Assembly: GCA_041920565.1 (NCBI GenBank)
Contig: JBHGXS010000052.1
Span: forward strand, 1-64,000
Direction of reading: 5' to 3'
Source: JAGHKQ01 sp041920565
Lineage (GTDB): Bacteria; Bacillota; Bacilli; Bacillales; Bacillaceae_G
Length of the DNA: 64,000 bases
Shown: positions 57,121 through 64,000 of the stretch, piece after piece
How positions within the stretch are numbered: position 1 is the first letter of the stretch
Layout: every line of letters begins with the position of its first letter
Program-made: the position numbers and the translations under genes
The notes under the pieces: generated by a model
What the model saw: only the letters and a program-made list of their open reading frames with translations
The model's database searches: none
Told to the model about the DNA's origin: nothing

Positions 57121-59238
57121 TTGAAAAAACTTATACTATTGCCCGTCAGCATACTTACTGTATTTATAATCGGAATTATCGGATATGTATGTATTATTTC
57201 GTTGGGTAATTATGTAATCGATGATAAAAAATTAATTTTCAACTCTGCTTCTAAGATTGTAGACGAGCAGGGGAAAGAAATTTCTAAACTATATTTAGAA
57301 AACCGTGATATTGTATCAATCGAAAAAATTCCGCTTCATGTTCAACAGGCATTCATTGCAGTGGAAGATGCTCGTTTTTATGACCATCACGGAGTAGATT
57401 TTAGATCTATTTTCCGGGCTCTTTATAAAGATCTTGCTGCAGGAGGAAAAGTAGAAGGAGCAAGCACCATTACCCAGCAGTTGGCCAAAAACATTTTTTT
57501 GACGAACGAAAAAACATTTTTACGAAAAACAAAAGAAATTGTGATTGCACTGAATTTAGAACGCCGTTATACGAAAGAACAATTGCTGGAAATGTATTTA
57601 AATCAAGTTTATTTCGGGCATGGTGCGTACGGCATTCAATCAGCTGCCAAATTGTATTTCAATAAAAATGCATCTTCTTTAACTATTGATGAAGGTGCTA
57701 TGCTGGCAGGACTGTTGAAGGCTCCCCATGCTTATTCTCCTGTTTACAATATAAAAAAGGCGAAGCAAAGACGGAATCTTGCATTGTCTTTAATGGAGGA
57801 TAAAGGATACTTAACCGCGGAAGAAGCAGTTCGATTTCAAGGTAAAACCATTCATATAAACAAAAAAGATAATGAAAAAGAAAAAGCGTATGCAACGTAC
57901 ATCGATATGGTCTTCGATGAAGCCGAAAAAACATATGGATTGTCATATGAAGAAGTGTTGAGAGGCGGATACACCATTGTGGTAGCCATAAACTCGAAAA
58001 TACAAAAAACAGCATACGATTTGTTTCAGGATAAAAAGTACTTTCCGGGTACAGACGACAATGCGGAAGGAGCTTTTTTATTGATGGACAGTAAAACGGG
58101 CGGCATTCGTGCGGCTATCGGCGGAAGAAGCTATACGGAGCGGGGGCTGAACCACGTCTTTGTGAAACGCCAGCCTGGCTCGGCAATCAAACCTCTCGTT
58201 GTATATGCTCCTGCGCTGGAAACAGGAGAATACAAGCCATACTCGTTGCTTCCGAATGAACAATTATCGTTTGACGGATATGTCCCGCGCAACCATGATG
58301 ATCATTACTCCAAGGATATTACAATGTATGATGCGGTGAAAGAATCGGCGAACGTTCCGGCAGTGTGGCTGTTAAATGAAATTGGCGTAGAAGCCGGAAA
58401 ACAGTATTTGGAGGAAGGACAGATTCACTTGCAAGATGATGGTTTAAGCGTGGCGCTCGGCGGATTATCAGAAGGAATAGCGCCCTTTGACATGGTTAAG
58501 ATGTATCGTGCATTTTCACAGTCGGGTTCAGCAATTGAACCTCACGTCATTACTCAAATTATAGATCGTAGCGGACAACCGGTCGGCAAGCCGGCAATGA
58601 AAGAAACGAAATTATTTTCTCCGCAAACTGCATGGAACATGACCAAGATGCTTGAAGGGGCTGTACGGGAAGGAACAGCAAAGACAGGGGCATTTAAAGG
58701 AGCGTTGGCTGGAAAAACGGGGACAACTTCTTTGGCAAACGGAGAAGAAGGAGCAAAGGATGCCTGGTTCGTCGGATACACTCCCAAGATGGTAGGTGCC
58801 GTTTGGATGGGATATGACCGAACGGACAAAGAGCATCATTTAACAAGAGGAAGCGGTTATGCTGCAGCGCTTTTTAAAAAGATATTAACGGCGGCGCAAG
58901 TGAAAACGCCGATTGCGTTTCAAAAGCCGAAAGGGGTAACGGATTTAGAAAAACCGATTCGCTTTGGTCCAATCGAAAATCTGAAAGCTAAATTGACATT
59001 TACTCCTCTTGGCTTGTTCACGGTAAAGCTGACATGGACACCGCCGCAAGATAAACGAATCCAATACCACATTTATAAAGTCGAGGGAAACAAGGTTTCA
59101 AAAGTTGGCACTGTAACGGGAAGAGGGGTATATAAGGCAAAATATATCAATATTTTCTCGGTTCCGAAATTTTATGTGGTTCCGTTCAATACACAAACAA
59201 AACAAGAAGGTTTGCGATCTAAAGTTGTAAAGCCTTAG
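57121..59238 (+). CDS. pbpF: Class A penicillin-binding protein PbpF
   Basis: This 705-residue bifunctional enzyme has one N-terminal membrane helix (about 4-26), a GT51 transglycosylase domain (AFIAVEDARFYDHHGVD near 79, GASTITQQLAKN near 116) and a transpeptidase domain with the catalytic serine in GSAIKP near 354, SAN near 410 and KTGTT near 531. It polymerises and cross-links peptidoglycan. It occupies the same place before hemE as B. subtilis pbpF. Start TTG after AAAGGGGAT; C-terminal fibronectin-like tail (about 625-705). Confidence 0.93.
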   Translation: MKKLILLPVSILTVFIIGIIGYVCIISLGNYVIDDKKLIFNSASKIVDEQGKEISKLYLENRDIVSIEKIPLHVQQAFIAVEDARFYDHHGVDFRSIFRALYKDLAAGGKVEGASTITQQLAKNIFLTNEKTFLRKTKEIVIALNLERRYTKEQLLEMYLNQVYFGHGAYGIQSAAKLYFNKNASSLTIDEGAMLAGLLKAPHAYSPVYNIKKAKQRRNLALSLMEDKGYLTAEEAVRFQGKTIHINKKDNEKEKAYATYIDMVFDEAEKTYGLSYEEVLRGGYTIVVAINSKIQKTAYDLFQDKKYFPGTDDNAEGAFLLMDSKTGGIRAAIGGRSYTERGLNHVFVKRQPGSAIKPLVVYAPALETGEYKPYSLLPNEQLSFDGYVPRNHDDHYSKDITMYDAVKESANVPAVWLLNEIGVEAGKQYLEEGQIHLQDDGLSVALGGLSEGIAPFDMVKMYRAFSQSGSAIEPHVITQIIDRSGQPVGKPAMKETKLFSPQTAWNMTKMLEGAVREGTAKTGAFKGALAGKTGTTSLANGEEGAKDAWFVGYTPKMVGAVWMGYDRTDKEHHLTRGSGYAAALFKKILTAAQVKTPIAFQKPKGVTDLEKPIRFGPIENLKAKLTFTPLGLFTVKLTWTPPQDKRIQYHIYKVEGNKVSKVGTVTGRGVYKAKYINIFSVPKFYVVPFNTQTKQEGLRSKVVKP

Positions 59239-59274
59239 GATAGTGCGAAAATTCAGCGAACCTGTCGTATCGTG

Positions 59275-59283
59275 TGGTATAAT
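59275..59283 (+). promoter_or_regulatory. Extended -10 promoter upstream of hemE
   Basis: TGGTATAAT combines TGn with a perfect -10. No strong -35 was seen. Transcription would start near 59290, leaving a leader of about 150 bases before hemE. Confidence 0.55.
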
Positions 59284-59438
59284 GTATTTTGGAGTTGTGT
59301 GAAAAAAATTGTCAATTTGTTGAACATTGGACCGCATCTGTGCAATCTTGTTTTGAAAAAAGGTATAGTTAACAGTAAAAGAATTCATATTTTATGTGTA
59401 GTTTTACGCTGTAAAGCTGATGAAGGGAGATCAGGGGT

Positions 59439-60485
59439 TTGGTACAACAATTTAACGACACGTTTTTAAAAGCTTGCAGAGGAGAAAAGACAGATTTTGT
59501 GCCTCTTTGGTATATGCGGCAAGCAGGACGTTCACAGCCGGAATACCGCAAAATAAAAGAGAAATATTCTTTATTTGAAATTACTCATCAGCCTGAGCTG
59601 TGTGCATATGTAACGAAATTGCCGGTGGACCAATACAACGTGGATGCTGCCATTCTTTATAAAGATATTATGTCACCGCTTCCAGCCATCGGGGTGAAGG
59701 TGGATATTAAAGCAGGGATTGGTCCGGTAATCGACAATCCTGTTCGTTCGCTGCAAGACGTTGAACGATTGGGTGAAATTCATCCGGAAGAAGATGTTCC
59801 TTATGTATTGGAAACCATTCGTTTATTAACAAAGGAAATGCTGCAAGTGCCCCTAATCGGGTTTGCAGGAGCGCCGTTTACGTTGGCAAGCTATATGATT
59901 GAAGGCGGACCTTCCCGCAATTACAACAAAACAAAAGCTTTCATGTATTCAGAACCAAAGGCTTGGTTTGCTTTAATGGACAAATTGGGAGATATGACCA
60001 TTACGTATGTAAAAGCGCAGATTAAAGCAGGCGCCAAAGCCATTCAAATTTTTGATTCCTGGGTAGGAGCGCTGAATGTGGCAGACTATCGCACATACAT
60101 TAAGCCGATTATGGAACGTATTTTTTCCGAGCTTCGAGAAACGAATGTGCCCCTTATCATGTTTGGGGTCGGAGCAAGTCATTTAGCAAATGAATGGAAC
60201 GACCTGCCGCTTGATGTTGTGGGCTTAGATTGGCGTCTACCGATTGAAGAAGCGCGAGCCCGCGGCATCCAAAAAGCGGTGCAAGGAAATTTAGACCCTT
60301 CTATTTTGCTCGCTCCGTGGGAAGTCATTGAAGAACGGACAAAAGCGATTTTAGACCAAGGCATGAAGCAGCCGGGTTATGTATTTAACCTTGGACACGG
60401 GGTATTCCCTCAAGTGCAGCCGGAAACATTGAAGCGGCTTGCGGCATTTGTTCACGAATATTCAGCATCTCAGCTATCTCAGTAA
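59439..60485 (+). CDS. hemE: Uroporphyrinogen decarboxylase
   Basis: This 348-residue enzyme decarboxylates the four acetates of uroporphyrinogen III to give coproporphyrinogen III. It has PLWYMRQAGRSQPEYR near residue 24, IMSPLPAIGVKVDIKAGIGP near 78, GFAGAPFTLASYMIEGG near 141, and FNLGHGVFPQVQPE at the C-terminal side. TTG start after AAGGGAGAT. It is first of hemE-hemH-hemY, with gaps of 17 and 24 bases. Confidence 0.96.
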   Translation: MVQQFNDTFLKACRGEKTDFVPLWYMRQAGRSQPEYRKIKEKYSLFEITHQPELCAYVTKLPVDQYNVDAAILYKDIMSPLPAIGVKVDIKAGIGPVIDNPVRSLQDVERLGEIHPEEDVPYVLETIRLLTKEMLQVPLIGFAGAPFTLASYMIEGGPSRNYNKTKAFMYSEPKAWFALMDKLGDMTITYVKAQIKAGAKAIQIFDSWVGALNVADYRTYIKPIMERIFSELRETNVPLIMFGVGASHLANEWNDLPLDVVGLDWRLPIEEARARGIQKAVQGNLDPSILLAPWEVIEERTKAILDQGMKQPGYVFNLGHGVFPQVQPETLKRLAAFVHEYSASQLSQ

Positions 60486-60502
60486 CAAAGGGGAAGTCAG
60501 AA

Positions 60503-61435
60503 ATGAAAAAACGAATGGGTTTACTCGTAATGGCATACGGAACACCATATAAAGAGGAAGATATTGAACGCTATTATACGCACATCCGCCGCGGGCGCAA
60601 ACCAAGTCAGGAAATGCTGGAAGAATTGACAGAGCGTTACCGTGCAATCGGCGGCATTTCACCGCTTGCAAAAATTACAAAAGAGCAAGCTGAAAAGCTG
60701 GAACAAAAGCTAAATGAGATGCAAGATGAAATTGAATTTAAAATGTATTTAGGGTTAAAACATATTGAACCATTTGTGGAAGATGCAGTGCAGCAAATGA
60801 AACAAGACGGGCTGGAAGAGGCGATCAGTCTTGTTCTGGCTCCTCATTATTCCACTTTCAGCGTGCAATCGTATAATGGACGTGCCAAAGAAGAAGCTGC
60901 AAAAATCGGCGGTCCGATTATTTATGATATTGAAAGCTGGTATAATCATCCGAAATTTATTCAATACTGGGCGACAAAGGTAAAAGAAACGTATGCCGCC
61001 ATGCCGGAAGAAGAACGCAACAATGCGGTTCTTATTGTATCTGCTCACAGTTTGCCGGAAAAGATCACTGCTATGGGAGATCCGTATCCGAAGCAGCTGC
61101 AAGAAACAGCCGATTTAATCGCAGAAGCTGCAGATATCAAGCACTATGAAGTAGGCTGGCAAAGCGCCGGCAATACTCCTGATCCGTGGATTGGACCGGA
61201 TGTGCAGGATTTAACGTACGAGCTATACGAAAAGCACGGTTATAAAGCATTTGTATACATTCCTGTCGGATTTGTTGCCGATCATCTGGAAGTATTATAT
61301 GACAATGACATTGAATGCAAAGCGGTGACGGACAAAGTAGGCGCAAGCTATTATCGTCCGGCTATGCCGAATGCACAAGATGAATTTATTGAATGTTTGG
61401 CAGACGTTGTGATGAATAAGGTTCGCAGCGTTTAG
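60503..61435 (+). CDS. hemH: Coproporphyrin III ferrochelatase
   Basis: This 310-residue soluble chelatase (also called CpfC) inserts Fe2+ into coproporphyrin III. It starts MKKRMGLLVMAYGTPYKEED and has APHYSTFSVQSY, VSAHSLPEK with the metal-binding histidine, GWQSAGNTPDPWIGPDV, and PVGFVADHLEVLYD with the conserved glutamate. The Gram-positive enzyme lacks a [2Fe-2S] tail. AAAGGGGAAG precedes ATG. Confidence 0.96.
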   Translation: MKKRMGLLVMAYGTPYKEEDIERYYTHIRRGRKPSQEMLEELTERYRAIGGISPLAKITKEQAEKLEQKLNEMQDEIEFKMYLGLKHIEPFVEDAVQQMKQDGLEEAISLVLAPHYSTFSVQSYNGRAKEEAAKIGGPIIYDIESWYNHPKFIQYWATKVKETYAAMPEEERNNAVLIVSAHSLPEKITAMGDPYPKQLQETADLIAEAADIKHYEVGWQSAGNTPDPWIGPDVQDLTYELYEKHGYKAFVYIPVGFVADHLEVLYDNDIECKAVTDKVGASYYRPAMPNAQDEFIECLADVVMNKVRSV

Positions 61436-61459
61436 CATACAGCAGAGGAGGAGCAGCAG

Positions 61460-62887
61460 GTGGAGAAGGACAAAAAGCGTGTCGTTATTATCGGCGGCGG
61501 GATAGCCGGAATTACCGCGGCTTATTATCTGCAAAAAGAAGCGAAACATAATAATTTGCCTGTTGAGACGATTTTAATAGAAGCGTCCGCAAAATTAGGC
61601 GGTAAAATTCAAACGGTGCGGCGCGACGGATTTGTGATTGAGCGGGGACCGGACTCATTTTTGGAACGAAAAGCAAGTGCTGCTCGCTTAGCCCGAGAAG
61701 TCGGCTTGGGAGATAAGCTTGTAAACAATACAGCCGGCAAATCCTATGTTCTTGTAAATAACAAATTACATGGGATACCACAAGGATCTATGATGGGAAT
61801 TCCGACTCAAGTCACTCCATTCTTGTTCTCCGGTCTATTTTCGCCGATCGGAAAGCTTCGTGCGGGGTTCGATTTCGTGCTGCCGCGTTCTAAACCGAAA
61901 TCAGATCAATCTCTTGGCGAGTTTTTTAGAAGACGACTCGGCAATGAGGTAGTAGAAAATTTAATTGAACCGCTGCTTTCCGGGATTTATGCCGGAGATA
62001 TCGACCAGATGAGCTTGATGGCGACGTTTCCTCAATTTTATCATGTGGAACAAAAGCATCGGAGCATCGTTCTTGGCATGCGCAGTATTGCGCCGACAAG
62101 ACCAAAAGATGTTAAGCCGAAAGGGATTTTCTTGACATTGACAACGGGATTGCAGTCATTAGTAGAAGCAGTGGAAGAACGATTGGAAGAAGGCACGGTG
62201 CAAAAAAGCACACGTGTTGAGAAAGTGATTAAGCAAGAAAAAGGCTATACCATTCAATTAAGCAACGGAAAATCTTTAGAGGCAGACGCTGTTATTGTGG
62301 CAGCTCCCCATACTGCTTTGCCGACGATGTTCGCTCAATATAAGGAATTTGCATTCTTTAGACGGATGCCTGCCACTTCGGTAGCCAATGTGGCTCTTGC
62401 GTTTCCGGAAAGCGCTATTCAAAAAGACATTGATGGTACCGGGTTCGTTGTATCACGGAACAGCGATTATACGATTACGGCATGTACATGGACACATAAG
62501 AAATGGCCGCATACAACGCCGGAAGGAAAAGTATTGCTTCGCTGTTATGTGGGCAGACCGGGAGATGAAGCTATCGTAGAACAACCGGATGATGAAATCG
62601 TAAAAGTAGTATTAGAAGATTTAAATAAAACCATGGATATTACAGCTAAACCAGAGTTTACAGTAGTAAGCCGATGGAAGGATTCGATGCCGCAGTACAC
62701 AATCGGTCATAAAGAGCGCTTGGCTAAGCTGAAAACGTTTATGGACGGAGAGCTGCCAGGCATATATTTGGCGGGAAGCTCTTATTTGGGAGCAGGTCTG
62801 CCTGATTGTATTGACCAAGGCGAGGCTGCAGTAAAATATGTATTAGATTACTTGTTTATTGAAAAGAAAGAAGCTGTATTACAATAA
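61460..62887 (+). CDS. hemY: Oxygen-dependent coproporphyrinogen III oxidase (HemY/CgoX)
   Basis: This 475-residue flavoenzyme oxidises coproporphyrinogen III to coproporphyrin III in the coproporphyrin-dependent route. It has VVIIGGGIAGITAAYYL near residue 8, EASAKLGGKIQTVRRDG, ERGPDSFLERK, LPGIYLAGSSYLGAGLPDCI near 440. GTG start after GAGGAGGAGCAGCAG. It ends the hemEHY operon, followed by a strong terminator. hemQ/chdC, the last step, is not in the window. Confidence 0.95.
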   Translation: MEKDKKRVVIIGGGIAGITAAYYLQKEAKHNNLPVETILIEASAKLGGKIQTVRRDGFVIERGPDSFLERKASAARLAREVGLGDKLVNNTAGKSYVLVNNKLHGIPQGSMMGIPTQVTPFLFSGLFSPIGKLRAGFDFVLPRSKPKSDQSLGEFFRRRLGNEVVENLIEPLLSGIYAGDIDQMSLMATFPQFYHVEQKHRSIVLGMRSIAPTRPKDVKPKGIFLTLTTGLQSLVEAVEERLEEGTVQKSTRVEKVIKQEKGYTIQLSNGKSLEADAVIVAAPHTALPTMFAQYKEFAFFRRMPATSVANVALAFPESAIQKDIDGTGFVVSRNSDYTITACTWTHKKWPHTTPEGKVLLRCYVGRPGDEAIVEQPDDEIVKVVLEDLNKTMDITAKPEFTVVSRWKDSMPQYTIGHKERLAKLKTFMDGELPGIYLAGSSYLGAGLPDCIDQGEAAVKYVLDYLFIEKKEAVLQ

Positions 62888-62888
62888 A

Positions 62889-62925
62889 ACAACACCCCTT
62901 ATTGCTGGATAATAAGGGGTGTTGT
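62889..62925. terminator. Terminator after hemY
   Basis: ACAACACCCCTTATT (62889-62903) pairs over 15 bp with AATAAGGGGTGTTGT (62911-62925). Confidence 0.85.
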
Positions 62926-63108
62926 TCATGAGCATGCACAAAAGCGAGAGCGTTCATAGTCTGCGGGCTGCTGAGTAGGAGTTTCGTTCATATTCGATTG
63001 AGGAATACAGTCTCCGTTAAAAGAAGCTCCTTTTTTTCTTTCTGCCACTTTGTCGTATACAAACGCACTTGCTATTAAAATGAAAAAACCGATTAAAACA
63101 GCCATCAT
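62926..63108 (-). CDS. Small single-helix membrane protein
   Basis: This 60-residue protein starts MMAVLIGFFILIASAFVYDK, one N-terminal membrane helix, then a basic patch (KVAERKKG) and a polar Cys-containing tail ending RSRFCACS. AAGGAGAGGATACCT precedes the ATG pair at 63108 and 63105. Family not recognised. It is convergent with hemY and shares the terminator. Confidence 0.6.
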   Translation of the reverse strand: MMAVLIGFFILIASAFVYDKVAERKKGASFNGDCIPQSNMNETPTQQPADYERSRFCACS

Positions 63109-63320
63109 AGGTATCCTCTCCTTGTAATTTGTTTATCTTCTGCTTTCAGTATAAGAAAAAACCATGTTCATTGAATCAAAGGAAAGTGTGAATTTCCATT
63201 ACGAAAATGGTTGATAGATTCCTCATACTTTTGTTAGAGAAGAACATTTGATTCCAATGGACCAAAGGAATGCTTTACTCATTACAAGGGAATATATAGT
63301 GTCAATTAGAGTGAAAACAG

Positions 63321-63349
63321 TTGCGTATCCTTTTTTATTATGATACGAT
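63321..63349 (+). promoter_or_regulatory. Promoter of the TetR gene
   Basis: TTGCGT (63321-63326) and TACGAT (63344-63349) are 17 bases apart. Confidence 0.5.
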
Positions 63350-63363
63350 ACATTTGTACTAAG

Positions 63364-63386
63364 TGACCAAAATGTTCATTTGGTCA
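63364..63386. promoter_or_regulatory. Candidate TetR autoregulatory operator
   Basis: TGACCAAA (63364-63371) and TTTGGTCA (63379-63386) are perfect inverted arms around ATGTTCA, a 23-bp near-palindrome of the size bound by TetR dimers. It lies downstream of the -10 and 17 bases before the likely start codon. Confidence 0.65.
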
Positions 63387-63403
63387 TTTTGGAGGTGAGG
63401 AAT

Positions 63404-63976
63404 CTGACAATTGATCGAAAACGTGCGATTGTTGATGCGGCTACCAAATCGTTTGCTTCGTTCGGATATAAAGCAACGACAATGGATCAGGTTGCAAAGA
63501 TGGCAAATGTAGGGAAGGGTACGATCTATACGTTTTTCAAAAATAAAGAAGAATTGTTTGATGACATCGTTTCTAATTTAATTTGCGAGATGAAGCAAGT
63601 TGCAGAGGAGGCGATTGACTCCGATCTTCCGTTTTTTGAGAATGTCCATCGTGCCTTGTACAGCATTTTAGAGTTTCGAAAAGAACATCAGCTCACAATT
63701 AAACTTATTCAAGAAGAAAGGGAAGTGGGGACTCCCGCAGTTCATGAAGTACTGCAAAAAATTGATACTGCTGTAATTTCCTTTATCAAAAGTAAATTGG
63801 AAGCAGCTATTCAAAAAGGGGAGATTCGACCGTGCGATCCGGAGCTTACAGCTTTTGTGATGCTTCGGTTGTACATTGCGCTCATTTTTGACTGGGAAAA
63901 GAACCATGAACCGCTTGAAAAAGAAAAAATAGCGGAATTGTTTGAGCTGTACTTATTAAAAGGATTGTCCGAATAA
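63404..63976 (+). CDS. yhgD: TetR-family regulator, YhgD type, with apparent CTG start
   Basis: The 190-residue protein has the TetR helix-turn-helix (RKRAIVDAATKSFASFGYKA, TMDQVAKMANVGKGTIYTFF, KEELFDDIV) and an all-helical ligand domain. YhgD of B. subtilis lies in the same position after hemY. GGAGGTGAGG ends three bases before an AATCTG; CTG at 63404 is eight bases from GGAGG and gives TIDRKRAIV right after Met, as expected for the family. GTG at 63395 is inside the binding site, and TTG at 63380 has none. The frame is complete, ending TAA. Confidence 0.8.
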   Translation: MTIDRKRAIVDAATKSFASFGYKATTMDQVAKMANVGKGTIYTFFKNKEELFDDIVSNLICEMKQVAEEAIDSDLPFFENVHRALYSILEFRKEHQLTIKLIQEEREVGTPAVHEVLQKIDTAVISFIKSKLEAAIQKGEIRPCDPELTAFVMLRLYIALIFDWEKNHEPLEKEKIAELFELYLLKGLSE

Positions 63977-64000
63977 GATAGTCCTTATTCTTATCACTGG

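Noticed and set aside
1..64000. tRNA, rRNA, tmRNA or 6S RNA genes
   Set aside because: Scanned for CCA-type tRNA ends, GTTCGAATC-like T-loops and rRNA cores; none found in the spacers.

Overview
The window is a chromosomal segment of an endospore-forming member of the Bacillaceae. The evidence is two divergent alpha/beta SASP genes with sigma-G type promoters, a four-gene block of YheC/YheD coat-associated ATP-grasp proteins, three YjcZ-type sporulation peptides, yhaL, AGGAGG ribosome binding sites, frequent TTG/GTG starts and low GC. Gene content follows the yhe-yha-hem region of Bacillus subtilis. DUF3986, YjcZ peptides and the MerR-YugP pair suggest a lineage near the B. cereus clade; species is not determinable from sequence alone.

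Layout. 1-1.0 kb: the right end of an IS3-type element abuts a broken pyruvate-kinase-like gene, followed by a small decayed gene. 1.1-5.8 kb: secreted thermonuclease, MerR regulator, YugP-type zinc peptidase, CNNM/CorC transporter and a membrane-anchored lysozyme-like protein. 6.1-8.0 kb: a yybP-ykoY (Mn2+) riboswitch controls DUF1232, DedA and TerC genes. 8.0-15.7 kb: MscS channel, C-terminally truncated CPA2 antiporter, murR-murQ with candidate operators, DUF1904, DegV, ArsB-like permease and a frameshifted EcsB paralogue. 15.6-19.8 kb: the bmrCD heterodimeric ABC exporter behind a leader-peptide attenuator. 20.2-22.6 kb: an amino-acid (probably cystine) ABC importer. 22.6-31.8 kb: SASPs, msmX, a PucR-type regulator, yheE, four yheC/D paralogues and yheA. 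31.9-38.7 kb: broken DUF3986 gene, 3-methyladenine glycosylase, yhaX, hemZ, acyl-CoA ligase, enoyl-CoA hydratase/isomerase and yhzD. 38.8-44.6 kb: an IS200/IS605-like remnant at the 5' end of yhaO, then yhaN, yhaM and yhaL. 44.6-48.0 kb: glpK and glpD, each behind its own leader terminator. 48.1-52.2 kb: prsA, YjcZ peptides, yhaI, scoC, yhaH and hit. 52.2-57 kb: a repeat-rich spacer, a small inverted-repeat element, ecsABC and yhaA. 57.1-64 kb: pbpF, hemE-hemH-hemY, a small membrane protein and a TetR regulator of YhgD type.

Functional links. hemE, hemH and hemY act in consecutive parts of the coproporphyrin-dependent haem route, and hemZ supplies an oxygen-independent oxidase. glpK and glpD convert glycerol to dihydroxyacetone phosphate. 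yhaO and yhaN are an SbcD/SbcC-like pair beside the exoribonuclease gene yhaM. ecsABC, prsA and scoC all bear on protein secretion.

The most interesting non-gene features are RNA-level: a bmr leader in which one segment of a 28-codon reading frame can pair with either the ribosome binding site or the terminator; a Mn riboswitch whose platform contains a repeated antiterminator element; and a hairpin between a Shine-Dalgarno sequence and a TTG start. Others are a transposon remnant at the yhaO start codon, two genes that appear to start at CTG, and a five-copy 14-bp repeat. No tRNA, rRNA, CRISPR array or prophage was seen.
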